Positions 27,199-37,949 of a stretch of DNA of 64,000 bases are shown piece after piece. Below the pieces are notes generated by a model that was given only the letters and a program-made list of their open reading frames with translations, did no database searches and was not told the origin of the DNA. Position 1 is the stretch's first letter; every line of letters starts with the position of its first letter. The stretch comes from Tabrizicola sp. (GTDB lineage: Bacteria > Pseudomonadota > Alphaproteobacteria > Rhodobacterales > Rhodobacteraceae). The stretch spans positions 1-64,000 of the forward strand of contig NZ_JAUCZH010000001.1 in the NCBI RefSeq assembly GCF_030373185.1, given 5' to 3'. Both the position numbers and the translations under genes were made by a program.

Positions 27199-29343
27199 AT
27201 GGCAACGATCATCCTTCTTGCGCCGCTGATCGGCGCCCTGATCTGCGGGTTCGGCTGGCGGTTGATCGGCGAGAAAGCCGGTCAGGTCATTGCGACCTCC
27301 TTCATCTTTCTTGCCGCAGCGCTGTCGTGGTGGATCTTCCTGACCTTTGACGGGGAGACCCAGCGGATCGTCCTGATGCGCTGGATCGAATCCGGCACGA
27401 TGGGCAGCGAATGGGGCATCCGGCTTGACCGGCTGACCGCGATCATGCTGGTCGTGGTGAACTCGGTCTCCGCACTCGTCCACCTCTACAGCTTTGGCTA
27501 CATGGCGCATGACGACAACTGGCATGAGGGGGAGCATTACAAGGCCCGCTTCTTTGCCTACCTGTCGTTCTTCACCTTCTCGATGCTGATGCTGGTGACG
27601 TCGGACAACCTGGTCCAGATGTTCTTCGGCTGGGAAGGCGTGGGCGTCGCGTCTTATCTTCTGATCGGGTTTTACTACCGCAAGCCCTCGGCCAATGCCG
27701 CCGCGATCAAGGCTTTCGTGGTCAACCGCGTTGGTGACTTCGGCTTTGCGCTTGGCATCTTCGCGCTGTTCTATCTGACAGACTCGATCCGCTTTGACGA
27801 TGTCTTCGCCGCAGCCCCCGCGCTGGCCGACACGAACCTGCGCTTTCTCTGGGCCGATTGGAACGCAGCCAACCTGATCGCTGTCCTGCTGTTCATCGGG
27901 GCGATGGGCAAATCGGCGCAGCTTTTCCTGCACACATGGTTGCCGGACGCGATGGAAGGCCCGACCCCGGTGTCAGCTCTGATCCACGCCGCGACGATGG
28001 TGACGGCCGGGGTCTTCCTGGTCTGCCGCATGTCGCCGGTGATGGAATACGCGCCGGAAGCTATGACCTTTGTCACCGTCCTTGGCGCCACCACTGCCTT
28101 TGTGGCGGCGACGATCGGCCTTGTGCAGAACGACATCAAGCGCGTCATCGCCTATTCGACCATGTCCCAGCTTGGCTACATGTTCGTGGCTGCCGGGGTG
28201 GGTGTCTATTCGGTGGCGATGTTCCATCTGTTCACCCACGCCTTCTTCAAGGCGATGCTGTTTCTTGGTGCGGGCTCGGTGATCCATGCCACGCACCACG
28301 AACAGGACATGCGCAACTATGGCGGGCTGCGCAAGAAGATCCCCTATACCTTCTGGGCGATGATGATCGGCACGCTGGCCATCACCGGCGTCGGTATTCC
28401 GCTGACGCATTACGGTTTCGCCGGCTTCCTTTCGAAGGACGCCGTGATTGAAAGTGCCTTTGTCGGCAGCCAATACGCCTTCTGGCTGTTGGTGGTGGCG
28501 GCCTGCTTCACCAGCTTTTACAGCTGGCGGCTGATGTTCATGACCTTTTACGGCACCAGTCGCGCCACCGGTCATGGCCATGGCCACGACGCACACGGCC
28601 ACCACGACCACCACCATGAACCGCATGAAAGCCCGCTTGTCATGCTGATCCCGCTGGGGGTTCTGGCCCTTGGCGCGGTGTTCTCGGGGATGCTTTGGTA
28701 CAAGGTGTTCTTTGGCGACGAAACGGCCGTTCGCAACTGGTTCGGCATGGAAAGTTCTGCCGCGCATGGCGAGGTTGACCAAAGCCATGATGCCGCCGAG
28801 GGTGAGGCTGCGGCCACCGATACCCATGGCGGGACGGGGGCGGACGCTGCCACGGACACCGCCCACGCCGCCCCGGTTGCTGGCGTGGCCCCGAAGGGCG
28901 CCATCTTCATGCACCCCGACAACACCGTGTTGCATGATGCGCATTATGTCCCGGTCTGGGTCCGGCTTTCACCCTTCATAGCCATGCTGATCGGTCTGTT
29001 CACCGCGTGGCTGTTCTACATCCGCCGTCCCGACCTTCCCGGTCGTCTGGCGGCACAGCATCGGCCACTTTACCTGTTCCTCCTGAACAAGTGGTATTTC
29101 GACGAGCTGTACGACTGGGTCATCGTCCGCCCTGCAAAATGGCTGGGCAACTTCCTGTGGAAGCGCGGCGATGGTGACGTGATTGATGGCTCGCTCAACG
29201 GGGTGGCGATGGGGATCATTCCCTTCTTCACCCGACTCGCAGGCCGTGCGCAGTCCGGCTACCTGTTTCACTACGCCTTCGCGATGGTGCTGGGGATCGT
29301 CATTCTGGTGACCTGGATGACGCTTTTCGGCGGCGCGAAGTAA
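27199..29343 (+). CDS. nuoL: NADH-quinone oxidoreductase subunit L, with His-rich insertion
   Basis: A 714-aa antiporter-like pump subunit with the long lateral helix at its C-terminus. The functional Glu/Lys pattern is kept around [19 protein letters not shown] and [33 protein letters not shown]. It is about 100 residues longer than E. coli NuoL. The extra length comes from a His-rich loop (about 458-476, [19 protein letters not shown]) and an acidic Ala/Asp/His-rich stretch (about 520-565) between late helices. Confidence 0.96.
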   Translation: MATIILLAPLIGALICGFGWRLIGEKAGQVIATSFIFLAAALSWWIFLTFDGETQRIVLMRWIESGTMGSEWGIRLDRLTAIMLVVVNSVSALVHLYSFGYMAHDDNWHEGEHYKARFFAYLSFFTFSMLMLVTSDNLVQMFFGWEGVGVASYLLIGFYYRKPSANAAAIKAFVVNRVGDFGFALGIFALFYLTDSIRFDDVFAAAPALADTNLRFLWADWNAANLIAVLLFIGAMGKSAQLFLHTWLPDAMEGPTPVSALIHAATMVTAGVFLVCRMSPVMEYAPEAMTFVTVLGATTAFVAATIGLVQNDIKRVIAYSTMSQLGYMFVAAGVGVYSVAMFHLFTHAFFKAMLFLGAGSVIHATHHEQDMRNYGGLRKKIPYTFWAMMIGTLAITGVGIPLTHYGFAGFLSKDAVIESAFVGSQYAFWLLVVAACFTSFYSWRLMFMTFYGTSRATGHGHGHDAHGHHDHHHEPHESPLVMLIPLGVLALGAVFSGMLWYKVFFGDETAVRNWFGMESSAAHGEVDQSHDAAEGEAAATDTHGGTGADAATDTAHAAPVAGVAPKGAIFMHPDNTVLHDAHYVPVWVRLSPFIAMLIGLFTAWLFYIRRPDLPGRLAAQHRPLYLFLLNKWYFDELYDWVIVRPAKWLGNFLWKRGDGDVIDGSLNGVAMGIIPFFTRLAGRAQSGYLFHYAFAMVLGIVILVTWMTLFGGAK

Positions 29344-29358
29344 GGGGCGCACGGAATT

Positions 29359-30897
29359 ATGGAAAACCAGCTTCTCTCGATCATCACTTTCCTGCCGCTG
29401 GTCGCGGCGATCATCCTTGCGCTGTTCATGCGCGGTGATGATGCGGCGGCCCGGCAGGGGGCAAAGTGGCTTGCGCTGTTCACCACCTCGGCGACCTTCC
29501 TGATCTCGCTCTTCGTCCTCTTGCGGTTTGACCCGTCGAACACCGGCTTTCAGTTCGTGGAAGACCGGCAGTGGATCATGGGACTGAGCTACAAGATGGG
29601 GGTCGACGGGATCTCGATCCTGTTCGTGATGCTGACGACCTTCCTGATGCCGATCACGATCTATTCTTGCTGGAATGTCGAGACGCGGGTGAAGGAATAC
29701 ATGATTGCCTTCCTTGTGCTTGAAACGCTGATGCTGGGCGTGTTCTGCGCGCTGGATCTGGTGCTGTTCTACCTGTTCTTCGAGGCAGGGCTGATCCCGA
29801 TGTTCCTGATCATCGGCATCTGGGGCGGCAAGGACCGGATCTATGCGGCCTTCAAGTTCTTCCTTTATACCTTCCTTGGGTCGGTCCTGATGCTGGTCGC
29901 GATGATCGCGATGTATTTCGACGCCGGCACCACCGATATCGTCGACCTTCTGGTGCATGACTTCGGGTCCGAGACGTTCAGCCTGTTGGGCGTTCAGGTT
30001 GTGGGCGGCTTGCAGACGATGCTGTTCCTTGCCTTCTTTGCCAGCTTCGCGGTGAAGATGCCGATGTGGCCGGTGCATACATGGCTGCCCGACGCGCACG
30101 TTCAGGCGCCGACCGCGGGGTCGGTCGTGCTGGCGGCGATCCTGTTGAAGATGGGCGGCTACGGTTTCCTGCGCTTTTCGTTGCCGATGTTCCCGGTCGG
30201 GTCGGATGTAATGGCGCCGCTGGTGCTGTGGATGTCGGCGATTGCGATTGTCTATACCAGCCTCGTGGCGCTTGCGCAGACCGACATGAAGAAGTTGATC
30301 GCCTATTCGTCCGTCGCCCACATGGGCTATGTGACCATGGGGATATTTGCCGCCAACCAGCAAGGCATTGACGGCGCGATCTTCCAGATGCTGTCGCACG
30401 GCTTCATCTCGGGTGCCTTGTTCCTTTGCGTCGGCGTGATCTATGACCGGATGCACACCCGCGACATCGACGCCTATGGTGGCCTTGTGACCCGGATGCC
30501 GGCCTATGCGCTGGTCTTCATGTTCTTCACCATGGCGAACGTCGGATTGCCCGGCACTTCGGGCTTTGTCGGTGAATTCCTGACGCTGATGGGCATTTTC
30601 CAGGTCAACACCTGGGTTGCGGCTGTGGCGACTTCGGGTGTGATCCTGTCGGCGTCCTATGCGCTGTGGCTCTATCGGCGAGTCGTCTTCGGCGACCTGA
30701 TCAAAGAGGCGCTGCGCTCGATCACTGACATGGACCGCCGCGAGCGGATTATCTTCGCGCCCCTGATCGCGATGACCCTGATCCTTGGCGTCTATCCCAG
30801 CCTTGTGACCGATATCATCGGGCCTTCCGTGACGGCCCTTGTTTCCGACTACAATGCCGCGCTGCCCGCCGATGGCGCGCAGTTGGCCCTGCACTGA
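29359..30897 (+). CDS. nuoM: NADH-quinone oxidoreductase subunit M
   Basis: A 512-aa antiporter-like subunit (ND4-like) with about 14 helices. It carries the Glu of the [31 protein letters not shown] region and the Lys/His-bearing [40 protein letters not shown] 29359 lies 15 bases after nuoL. It pumps one of the four protons per NADH. Confidence 0.97.
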   Translation: MENQLLSIITFLPLVAAIILALFMRGDDAAARQGAKWLALFTTSATFLISLFVLLRFDPSNTGFQFVEDRQWIMGLSYKMGVDGISILFVMLTTFLMPITIYSCWNVETRVKEYMIAFLVLETLMLGVFCALDLVLFYLFFEAGLIPMFLIIGIWGGKDRIYAAFKFFLYTFLGSVLMLVAMIAMYFDAGTTDIVDLLVHDFGSETFSLLGVQVVGGLQTMLFLAFFASFAVKMPMWPVHTWLPDAHVQAPTAGSVVLAAILLKMGGYGFLRFSLPMFPVGSDVMAPLVLWMSAIAIVYTSLVALAQTDMKKLIAYSSVAHMGYVTMGIFAANQQGIDGAIFQMLSHGFISGALFLCVGVIYDRMHTRDIDAYGGLVTRMPAYALVFMFFTMANVGLPGTSGFVGEFLTLMGIFQVNTWVAAVATSGVILSASYALWLYRRVVFGDLIKEALRSITDMDRRERIIFAPLIAMTLILGVYPSLVTDIIGPSVTALVSDYNAALPADGAQLALH

Positions 30898-30907
30898 GGT
30901 TCCGCCG

Positions 30908-32344
30908 ATGACGTCCGCAGATTTCCAGACCCTTCTGCCCGAGATCGTGCTGAGCGGTTATGCCATGGCCGCGCTGATGGTCGGGGTCTACACGACCAAG
31001 GACAAGCTGGCCCCGGCACTGGTCTGGGCGACGGCGGGGCTGTTCGTGGCGCTGGCGCTTTACATCGGAGCTGGTGGCAGCGGTGAGCGTGTGGTCTTTG
31101 GTGGCCTGTTCGTCGATGATCCATTCGCCCGTTTTGCCAAGGTCACGATCCTTCTGGCCGCCGCTGCCGTCCTGGTGATGGGGCAGGATTATATGGTCCG
31201 GCGCGACCTTCTGCGCTTTGAATACCCGATCCTGATCGCGCTGGCGGTTGTCGGGATGATGGTCATGGTCTCATCTGCCGACCTGATGACGCTTTACATG
31301 GGGCTGGAACTGCAATCCCTGTCGCTTTACGTCGTGGCCTCGCTGCGGCGTGACAGTGCGAAATCTTCCGAGGCGGGCCTGAAGTACTTTGTCCTTGGCG
31401 CGCTGTCGTCGGGGCTTCTGCTTTATGGCGCCTCGCTGGTTTACGGCTATTCCGGCACCACGCAGTTTGCGGGCATCCTGTCCACGGTGAAGGATGGCGT
31501 GCCACTGGGCCTTCTGTTCGGCCTTGTGTTCATGCTGGCGGGGCTGGCGTTCAAGGTCAGTGCCGCGCCCTTCCATATGTGGACGCCGGATGTCTACGAA
31601 GGCTCGCCCACGCCGGTCACGGCATTCTTCGCTACCGCCCCCAAGGTCGCCGCCATGGCGCTTATCGCGCGGCTGGTGCATGATGCGTTCGGCGGCGTTC
31701 CGGGCCAGTGGGGTCAGGTGCTTGCCGGTCTTGCCGTAGCCTCGATGGCCCTTGGTGCCGTGGCTGCCATCGGCCAGAAGGACATCAAGCGCCTGATGGC
31801 CTATTCCTCCATCGCCCATATGGGCTATGCGCTGATCGGCCTCTCCGTTGGCACCGCCTACGGTGTTCAGGCGACGATGATCTACATGGCGATCTATGTG
31901 ACGATGAATGTCGGAACCTTCGCCTTCATCCTGTCGATGGAACGCAACGGCCGCCCGGTCAGCGACATCGCCAGCCTCAACCAGTTTGCCAAGGTGGAAC
32001 CGCTCAAGGCTCTTGCGATGCTTGTCTTGTTGTTCAGCCTTGCCGGTGTGCCGCCGATGCTGGGGTTTTTCGGCAAGTTCTATGTCCTGAAGGCTGCGGT
32101 TGATGCGGGGATGGTCTGGCTGGCAGTCGTTGGTGCGGTGGCGTCGGTGATCGGTGCCTTCTACTATCTGCGGCTGGTCTACTTCATGTATTTCGGCGCA
32201 GAACAGGAACCGGCCGAAAGCCGGATGGCCCCGGTGCAATGGGTCATGCTGATGGCTGTGGCGGCGATCATGCTGGTCGGTGTGATCAACCTGTTCGGCA
32301 TCGAACCCGCGGCCGCCACTGCGGCCCAAGCGCTTGTCCGCTGA
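30908..32344 (+). CDS. nuoN: NADH-quinone oxidoreductase subunit N
   Basis: A 478-aa antiporter-like subunit (ND2-like). It has [16 protein letters not shown] and [35 protein letters not shown], the typical Glu/Lys blocks. ATG 30908 was chosen because [16 protein letters not shown] matches homologues; the frame is open 23 codons further back into nuoM. It is the last complex I gene. BirA begins inside its last codons. Confidence 0.97.
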   Translation: MTSADFQTLLPEIVLSGYAMAALMVGVYTTKDKLAPALVWATAGLFVALALYIGAGGSGERVVFGGLFVDDPFARFAKVTILLAAAAVLVMGQDYMVRRDLLRFEYPILIALAVVGMMVMVSSADLMTLYMGLELQSLSLYVVASLRRDSAKSSEAGLKYFVLGALSSGLLLYGASLVYGYSGTTQFAGILSTVKDGVPLGLLFGLVFMLAGLAFKVSAAPFHMWTPDVYEGSPTPVTAFFATAPKVAAMALIARLVHDAFGGVPGQWGQVLAGLAVASMALGAVAAIGQKDIKRLMAYSSIAHMGYALIGLSVGTAYGVQATMIYMAIYVTMNVGTFAFILSMERNGRPVSDIASLNQFAKVEPLKALAMLVLLFSLAGVPPMLGFFGKFYVLKAAVDAGMVWLAVVGAVASVIGAFYYLRLVYFMYFGAEQEPAESRMAPVQWVMLMAVAAIMLVGVINLFGIEPAAATAAQALVR

Positions 32345-33086
32345 GTCGCACCAATGGGCAGGGCGTCTCGCCCTGTCCGAGATTGACAGCACCAACGCCG
32401 AAGGCTTCCGCCGGGCCGCTACCCTGGACGGTCCGACGTGGATCGTGGCGGGCTTTCAGACCGCAGGCCGGGGCCGTCGGTCAAGGCCGTGGGAAAGCCC
32501 GCGTGGAAATTTCCACGCAACCCTTGTGCTGAAGCCGCAAGAGCCACCCGAGGCTGTCGCGCTCCGCTCATTCGCCGCTGCACTAGCGCTGCGTGACGCG
32601 TGCGCAAGGCTGACCGGTCTTTCTGACAGCTTCACCCTGAAATGGCCGAACGACGTCTTGCTGAACGGAGGCAAGTTGGCCGGGATACTGCTGGAAAGCG
32701 CGGGCCTTGGCACCGCAAACCCGGTCCTGTGCATCGGCATCGGCGTCAACCTCATCGCCGCCCCGGACGCGTCGCTTGTGGAACCCGGCGCGGTCCCCCC
32801 GGTCTCACTTCTGCATGAGACCGGTCACCGCATCACGCCCGAGGCGTTCTTGGATGCCCTCGCCCCCGCCTATGCTGCGTGGGAGGCGATCTTCCAGACC
32901 GAAGGTTTCGCCCCGCTGCGCGCCGGATGGCTTGCCCATGCCGCCCGCAAGGGAGAAATCATCCGCGCCCGTACCGGAACCGAGACCCGTGAAGGCATCT
33001 TCGAAAGCATCGACGCCACCGGCAACCTGATCCTGCGCACCGTGACCGGAACCCTTGCCATTCCCGCTGCCGAGGTGTTCTTTTGA
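32334..33086 (+). CDS. birA: Biotin-[acetyl-CoA-carboxylase] ligase BirA
   Basis: From TTG 32334 this gives 250 aa, overlapping the nuoN end by 11 bases. The catalytic biotin/AMP site is [10 protein letters not shown] followed by [23 protein letters not shown] (GRGRRxR). The [19 protein letters not shown] block is the Lys/Asn/Asp motif of the ligase core, and the C-terminal SH3-like domain is present. There is no N-terminal HTH, so it is a monofunctional ligase and not a repressor. It biotinylates AccB and other carboxylases. Confidence 0.9.
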   Translation: MSAESHQWAGRLALSEIDSTNAEGFRRAATLDGPTWIVAGFQTAGRGRRSRPWESPRGNFHATLVLKPQEPPEAVALRSFAAALALRDACARLTGLSDSFTLKWPNDVLLNGGKLAGILLESAGLGTANPVLCIGIGVNLIAAPDASLVEPGAVPPVSLLHETGHRITPEAFLDALAPAYAAWEAIFQTEGFAPLRAGWLAHAARKGEIIRARTGTETREGIFESIDATGNLILRTVTGTLAIPAAEVFF

Positions 33087-33099
33087 TCCCGCCCAAGGC

Positions 33100-33149
33100 T
33101 TTCTCTTCTCGAAATATCCCACGGGGGTCCGGGGGTGTGAAACCCCCGG
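33100..33149. repeat. Dispersed hairpin plus AT-rich tail repeat, copy D (inverted)
   Basis: Read on the + strand it is CTCTTCTCGAAATATCCC, then ACGGGGGT, then the stem CCGGGGGT (33129-33136) and ACCCCCGG (33142-33149). This is the reverse orientation of copies A-C. It fills the 90-base gap between birA and coaX. Confidence 0.65.
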
Positions 33150-33176
33150 TCCGCCGCCAACCGTAAAGCGCGCGCC

Positions 33177-33950
33177 ATGCTTCTCGCCATCGACTGCGGC
33201 AATACCAACACGGTCTTTTCCATCTGGAACGGCACCAGCTTCATCGCCACCTGGCGTATCGCGACCGACCACAAACGCACGGCGGATGAATATTTCGTCT
33301 GGCTCTCCAGCCTGATGATGCTGACCAAGACCGAGGCGCATGTGACGGCTGCGATCATCTCCTCCACCGTGCCGCGCGTGGTATTCAATCTGCGCGTCCT
33401 CTGTGACCGCTATTTCGGCTGCCGCCCTTTGGTGGTGGGCAAACCCGAGTGTCGGCTGCCCGTCGCGCCACGGGTCGATCAGGGAACCACGGTCGGGCCG
33501 GACCGGTTGGTCAATACCGTCGCCGGGCATGATCGGCATGGCGGCGACCTGATCATCGTCGATTTCGGCACTGCCACCACCTTTGACGTCGTTGACCACG
33601 ATGGCGCCTATGTTGGCGGGGTCATTGCGCCCGGCGTCAACCTGTCGCTGGAGGCGCTGCACAACGCCGCTGCCGCCTTGCCGCATATCGACGTTGCAAA
33701 GCCCGACCGGGTGATCGGCACAAATACGGTGGCCTGCATGCAGTCCGGCGTGTATTGGGGCTATGTCGGGCTGGTCGAAGGCATCGTGCGCGAGGTTCGC
33801 CGCGAACGCGACCGCCCCATGAAAGTGATTGCGACCGGGGGCCTCGCCTCTCTGTTCGCACAAGGAACCGCGCTATTTCATTCCATCGAGGATGACCTGA
33901 CGATGCATGGCCTCGTCCTGATCAACGATTACAACAAGGAAACCGCATGA
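33177..33950 (+). CDS. coaX: Type III pantothenate kinase CoaX
   Basis: A 257-aa ASKHA-fold kinase. The N-terminal phosphate motif is LLAIDCGNTNTVFSIW. GTTVGPDRLVNTVAG and IIVDFGTATTFDVV form the substrate and metal site, and YVGGVIAPGVNLSLEAL is also typical. CoaX carries out the first step of CoA synthesis, is insensitive to CoA feedback and needs a monovalent cation. The stop overlaps the rnj start by 4 bases. The order nuoN-birA-coaX-rnj is common in Rhodobacterales. Confidence 0.95.
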   Translation: MLLAIDCGNTNTVFSIWNGTSFIATWRIATDHKRTADEYFVWLSSLMMLTKTEAHVTAAIISSTVPRVVFNLRVLCDRYFGCRPLVVGKPECRLPVAPRVDQGTTVGPDRLVNTVAGHDRHGGDLIIVDFGTATTFDVVDHDGAYVGGVIAPGVNLSLEALHNAAAALPHIDVAKPDRVIGTNTVACMQSGVYWGYVGLVEGIVREVRRERDRPMKVIATGGLASLFAQGTALFHSIEDDLTMHGLVLINDYNKETA

Positions 33951-35623
33951 CTGTGAACCGCCTGATCTACCTTCCCCTCGGCGGCGCCGGAGAGATCGGC
34001 ATGAACGCTTACGTCTACGGCTATGGTCCGGCAGGCAAGGAACGGCTGATCCTGGTGGATCTGGGCGTGACCTTTCCCGATATGGATACCTCGCCCGGGG
34101 TGGATCTGATCTTGCCCGATGTCAGCTGGCTTGAGGCGCGGGTTGACCGGCTGGAAGCGATCTTCATCACCCATGCCCATGAAGACCACATCGGCGCGAT
34201 CGGGCGGCTGTGGCCGAAGCTGAAAAAGAAGATCTACTGCCGTCGCTTCACCGCCACCATCGGGCGGCTGAAGTTCGAGGAAACCGGCCTGCCGACCGAT
34301 CAGATCGTGACTGTCGAACCCCGCCCCGCCACGGTCGAGGCCGGGCCGTTCAAGGTTCAGTTCGTGCCGGTGTCGCATTCGATTCCCGAAAGCTCGGCCT
34401 TGGTGATCGACACGCCCGCAGGCCGCATTTTCCACACGGCGGATTTCAAGATCGACCACAACCCGGTGGTGGGCGAAGCCTGGGATGATGCCCGCATTGC
34501 CGAGATTGTCGCGGAACGCCCGGTCAAGGCGATGATGTGCGATTCGACCAACGTCTTTTCCAATCACGAAGGCCGGTCCGAGAGCACGCTTGGCCCGGCG
34601 CTGACCGAGCTGATCAAGGGCGCCTCCGGCATGGTGGCGGCCACGACCTTCGGGTCGAACGTCGCGCGGCTCAAGACCCTGGCAGAAGCCGCCCGTGCAG
34701 CGGACCGCACGATCTGCGTTCTGGGCCGGTCGATGAAGAAGATGATTGCCGCGGGGGAAGAGGCGGGCGTTCTGTCCGGTTTTCCCCGCACCATCGGCCC
34801 CGAAGAGGCGCTGGAGGTGCCGCGCAAGAACCTGATGCTCCTGGTCACCGGCAGTCAGGGCGAACGCCGCGCGGCCTCGGCGCAGCTGAGCCGGGGCAAG
34901 TATCTGGGCATCCAGATGAAGGAAGGCGACACGTTCCTCTTTTCGTCCAAGACCATCCCCGGCAATGAGCGCGAGGTGCTGCGGGTCTGGAATGCCTATT
35001 CGGAAATGGGCGTCAACGTCATTGATGACGCGGGTGGCAAGTATCACGTCTCGGGTCACGCCAACCGGCCGGACCTTGAACATGTCCACCGTCTTGTGCT
35101 GCCCGATATGCTGATCCCGATGCATGGCGAACACCGGCATCTGCGCGAACATGCCCGCATCGCAACCGAAGCCGGGATCGCGGCGCAGGTGGCGACGAAC
35201 GGCATGATGATCGACCTGACCGGCGATGTGCCGGAAGTGGCCGAATATGTGGAAACCGGGCGGGTCTATCTGGACGGCACGGCCCTTGTCGGCGCGCTGG
35301 ACGGCGTGGTGCGCGACCGGATCCGCATGGCGTTGAACGGACATGCACTGGTCACGGTGATGCTGGACGAAAACGATCAGCCGATGGGGGAGCCATGGGT
35401 CGAATTGATGGGTCTGCCCGCCAAGGGCCGGGGCGACCGCGTGCTGGCCGAGACGATCGAAGCTGATCTGGCCGAATTCATCGACCGTGCAGGTAAGAAA
35501 CTTCTGAAGGACGACAAGAAGCTGGAAGATGAGATCCGCAAGGTTCTGCGTCAGGTCGCGATGGAAGAGATCGGCAAGAAGCCCGAAGTGACCGTGGTGA
35601 TCAGCCGCCTGATGGCGGAGTGA
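33947..35623 (+). CDS. rnj: Ribonuclease J
   Basis: A 558-aa MBL/beta-CASP RNase. The metal site is THAHEDHIGAI (HxHxDH) near residues 74-84. Further motifs are IPESSALVIDTPAGRIFHTADFKID and MCDSTNVF. The beta-CASP domain is followed by SGHANRPDLEHVHRLVLPDMLIPMHGEHRHL and a C-terminal domain. It matures and degrades RNA, combining 5' exonuclease with endonuclease activity. The gene ends 18 bases before a strong terminator. Confidence 0.95.
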   Translation: MTVNRLIYLPLGGAGEIGMNAYVYGYGPAGKERLILVDLGVTFPDMDTSPGVDLILPDVSWLEARVDRLEAIFITHAHEDHIGAIGRLWPKLKKKIYCRRFTATIGRLKFEETGLPTDQIVTVEPRPATVEAGPFKVQFVPVSHSIPESSALVIDTPAGRIFHTADFKIDHNPVVGEAWDDARIAEIVAERPVKAMMCDSTNVFSNHEGRSESTLGPALTELIKGASGMVAATTFGSNVARLKTLAEAARAADRTICVLGRSMKKMIAAGEEAGVLSGFPRTIGPEEALEVPRKNLMLLVTGSQGERRAASAQLSRGKYLGIQMKEGDTFLFSSKTIPGNEREVLRVWNAYSEMGVNVIDDAGGKYHVSGHANRPDLEHVHRLVLPDMLIPMHGEHRHLREHARIATEAGIAAQVATNGMMIDLTGDVPEVAEYVETGRVYLDGTALVGALDGVVRDRIRMALNGHALVTVMLDENDQPMGEPWVELMGLPAKGRGDRVLAETIEADLAEFIDRAGKKLLKDDKKLEDEIRKVLRQVAMEEIGKKPEVTVVISRLMAE

Positions 35624-35641
35624 TCTTGCTGCCGGAATGAC

Positions 35642-35670
35642 AAAGGCCCCGACTTTCGTCGGGGCCTTTT
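35642..35670. terminator. Bidirectional intrinsic terminator between rnj and the DEAD-box helicase gene
   Basis: AAAGGCCCCGAC (35642-35653) and GTCGGGGCCTTT (35658-35669) form a perfect 12-bp stem with loop TTTC. Flanking T and A runs serve both strands. It lies between the convergent stops at 35623 and 35689 and should end both transcripts, including the long nuo-rnj unit if the whole is one mRNA. Confidence 0.88.
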
Positions 35671-35688
35671 GCATTGCATCAGGTCGGC

Positions 35689-37323
35689 TTAGCCTTCGGT
35701 GCCGGTCGCGGGTTCATCCACCTCGTCGGAGGCGGAAGGCTTGATGGCAAAGCTGCGCAGGATGAAATCCGGTACATGGTCGCCCATGCCCACGACGGAA
35801 GGCCCAAGATCCCGGTCGCGGCGATAGTCGCGGCGATCTTCGCGCGGGGCGTCGCGGGGCGCATCACGCCGGTCATCGCGGCGCTCTTCCCGAGGCTCGC
35901 GCCGGTCATTGCGGCGATTTTCCGTCCGTTCGGGCCGGGCTTCGCGTTCCGGCCGTGCTTCCGGCTTTGGTTCGGACCGCACTGGGCGGACGTCCTCGAC
36001 AGCGGCTTCCGGCTTTGGCGCAACCACGACGGGTTCCATCGCGGCCACCTCGTCATGCGGCTTTGGCGCGCGGTCGCGATCGCGGCCCCGCGGGCTGCGC
36101 TCGCGGTCCCGCCCACGCCCGCTGCGCTCTTCGCGCGGACGTTCGGGCCGGTCTTCTCCCGCGTCCGGCACATAACCCTCGGGCAGGGTGCCGCGCGGAA
36201 TTTCCATTTTCACCAGACTTTCGATGGCCTTGAGGTATTTTTCATCCGACGGCACCGAGATCGTGAAGGCCTTGCCCAGACGCCCGGCCCGGCCGGTCCG
36301 GCCGATGCGGTGGACGTAATCTTCCGGGTGCGACGGCACGTCAAAGTTGAACACATGACTGACGGCCGGAATATCGAGCCCCCGCGCGGCCACGTCCGAG
36401 GCGACCAGCAGGTGAAGCGAGCCATCGCGGAAGGCATCCAGCGTCTTCATGCGCTGCGACTGCTCCAGATCGCCATGGATAGGGGCGGCGTTGAAACCAT
36501 GCGATTTCAACGATTTCGCCACCACATCCACATCCATCTTGCGATTGCAGAAGATGATCGCGTTGGTGCAAGCCTCACCCTCGGCCCGGATCAGGGCGCG
36601 CAGGACCGAGCGCTTTTCGCCAAAGCTGCGATCCTTGCGGGCCGGCTTCACCTCGATCAACGCCTGCGTGATGGTCAGCGACGCCGTCGCCTGCCGCGCA
36701 ACCTCGATCTTGGCCGGGTTGGTCAGGAAGGTGTTGGTGATCCGCTCGATCTCGGGTGCCATGGTGGCGCTGTAGAACATCGTCTGGCGGGTGAAGGGGG
36801 TCAGCTGGAAGATGCGTTCGATATCGGGGATGAACCCCATGTCGAGCATCCGGTCAGCTTCATCGACGACCATGATCTGCACGCCGGTCAAGAGAAGTTT
36901 GCCGCGCTCGAAATGGTCCAGAAGCCGACCCGGCGTGGCAATCAGCACATCAACCCCACGGTCTATCAGCTTGTCCTGTTCCCCGAAGGAAACCCCGCCG
37001 ATCAAGAGCGCCTTGGTCAGCTTGGTGTGCTTGGCGTAGATGTCGAAGTTCTCGGCCACCTGGGCGGCCAGTTCACGCGTCGGTGCCAGCACAAGGCTGC
37101 GCGGCATCCGGGCGCGGGCGCGGCCCTGACCCAGAAGCGTGATCATCGGCAGCGTGAAGCTGGCGGTCTTGCCGGTGCCGGTCTGGGCAATCCCCAACAC
37201 ATCGCGCCCTTGCAGCGCATGCGGGATCGCCTGTTCCTGAATCGGGGTCGGGGTTTCGTAGCCGGCTTCGGAAACGGCCTGAAGTACGCGCGGGTCAAGC
37301 GCGAGGTCGGAAAATCTGGTCAT
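35689..37323 (-). CDS. DEAD-box ATP-dependent RNA helicase, RhlE-like
   Basis: A 544-aa protein. The Q motif is TPIQEQAI, motif I GIAQTGTGKT, motif II VDEADRMLDMGF, motif III SAT and motif VI HRIGRTGRAG. After about residue 395 comes a long Arg/Glu/Asp/Pro-rich tail with repeated RGRDRER/RDDRRD blocks, typical of RNA-binding tails in RhlE/CsdA proteins. A cytoplasmic role in ribosome assembly or RNA turnover is expected, and RNase J next to it is suggestive. It ends at the shared terminator. Confidence 0.92.
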   Translation of the reverse strand: MTRFSDLALDPRVLQAVSEAGYETPTPIQEQAIPHALQGRDVLGIAQTGTGKTASFTLPMITLLGQGRARARMPRSLVLAPTRELAAQVAENFDIYAKHTKLTKALLIGGVSFGEQDKLIDRGVDVLIATPGRLLDHFERGKLLLTGVQIMVVDEADRMLDMGFIPDIERIFQLTPFTRQTMFYSATMAPEIERITNTFLTNPAKIEVARQATASLTITQALIEVKPARKDRSFGEKRSVLRALIRAEGEACTNAIIFCNRKMDVDVVAKSLKSHGFNAAPIHGDLEQSQRMKTLDAFRDGSLHLLVASDVAARGLDIPAVSHVFNFDVPSHPEDYVHRIGRTGRAGRLGKAFTISVPSDEKYLKAIESLVKMEIPRGTLPEGYVPDAGEDRPERPREERSGRGRDRERSPRGRDRDRAPKPHDEVAAMEPVVVAPKPEAAVEDVRPVRSEPKPEARPEREARPERTENRRNDRREPREERRDDRRDAPRDAPREDRRDYRRDRDLGPSVVGMGDHVPDFILRSFAIKPSASDEVDEPATGTEG

Positions 37324-37544
37324 AAGCGTCCTATGGATGCGGTATCGGACCGCATGAATGATGGGACGCTAGTTTCCGGGCGCCCCGGCGTCTCGGCCCC
37401 AATGGCCGCGCCTCGCGATAGCTGAAAAGTGGCGAGGGGTCAAGGCATGCACCGGCTGCCTTGGTTTTTCACCCGAACTCTGTTAAGATTTCGGCCATTC
37501 AGACGATGCCAATTTTTGCTCGCTCACCTAATTGCAGGTGCATC

Positions 37545-37949
37545 ATGAAGATATTTCTCCTGTTTGCCGTGTTGGTGGTCATCATGGGTCAGTCGTCGCA
37601 TGCCGACCACGGCGGATGTGACCCGGAAGACTGCCGGACCGAGTTTCGACTGTCATCGACATCTGATCTGAGAAAATACGGAATCCTGATCGTGGCACCC
37701 AAGGACGGCTGCCATCGCATGCGATTTCGGGTTCAGGGTGAGAGCGAGGTCTGGCTTGGCCACACGCCCCCTTTGGGTCCAGGTGAACTTGCCGTCGTGC
37801 GCATGGGTCTTGGGTTCCCGCCCGGAGACCACGTTCTGACCATCACGGCCGTCGGTTGCGATGCGTTTCCGGCAACGCTGCGGCGCGTGACCCTTGCAAA
37901 GTTCTCGCCAGATCATGGTTGGCGCGCGGCGATGGCCGGCGGGGGCTAG
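37545..37949 (+). CDS. Hypothetical secreted Cys-containing protein
   Basis: A 134-aa protein with the signal peptide MKIFLLFAVLVVIMGQSSHA and a mature N-terminus DHGGCDPEDCRTEF. Four Cys are likely paired: two in CDPEDC, one in KDGCHRMRF and one in VGCDAF. The rest looks like a beta-sandwich (VQGESEVWLGHT...GELAVVRMGLGF). No family is recognised. The start was set at 37545 by the signal peptide. Its TAG overlaps the convergent prfC stop, so the two genes share bases at their ends. Confidence 0.6.
   Translation: MKIFLLFAVLVVIMGQSSHADHGGCDPEDCRTEFRLSSTSDLRKYGILIVAPKDGCHRMRFRVQGESEVWLGHTPPLGPGELAVVRMGLGFPPGDHVLTITAVGCDAFPATLRRVTLAKFSPDHGWRAAMAGGG

Noticed and set aside
28969-30894. A 641-codon minus-strand frame opposite nuoL/nuoM
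   Set aside because: It is very rich in His, Gln and Arg, which is typical of the antisense of membrane-protein genes. It matches no domain.
33929-35674. A 581-codon minus-strand frame opposite rnj
   Set aside because: It is antisense to a clear RNase J gene and shows no ribosome binding site or domain.
35674-37425. A 583-codon plus-strand frame opposite the DEAD-box helicase
   Set aside because: It overlaps the terminator and lies antisense to the helicase with all motifs intact.
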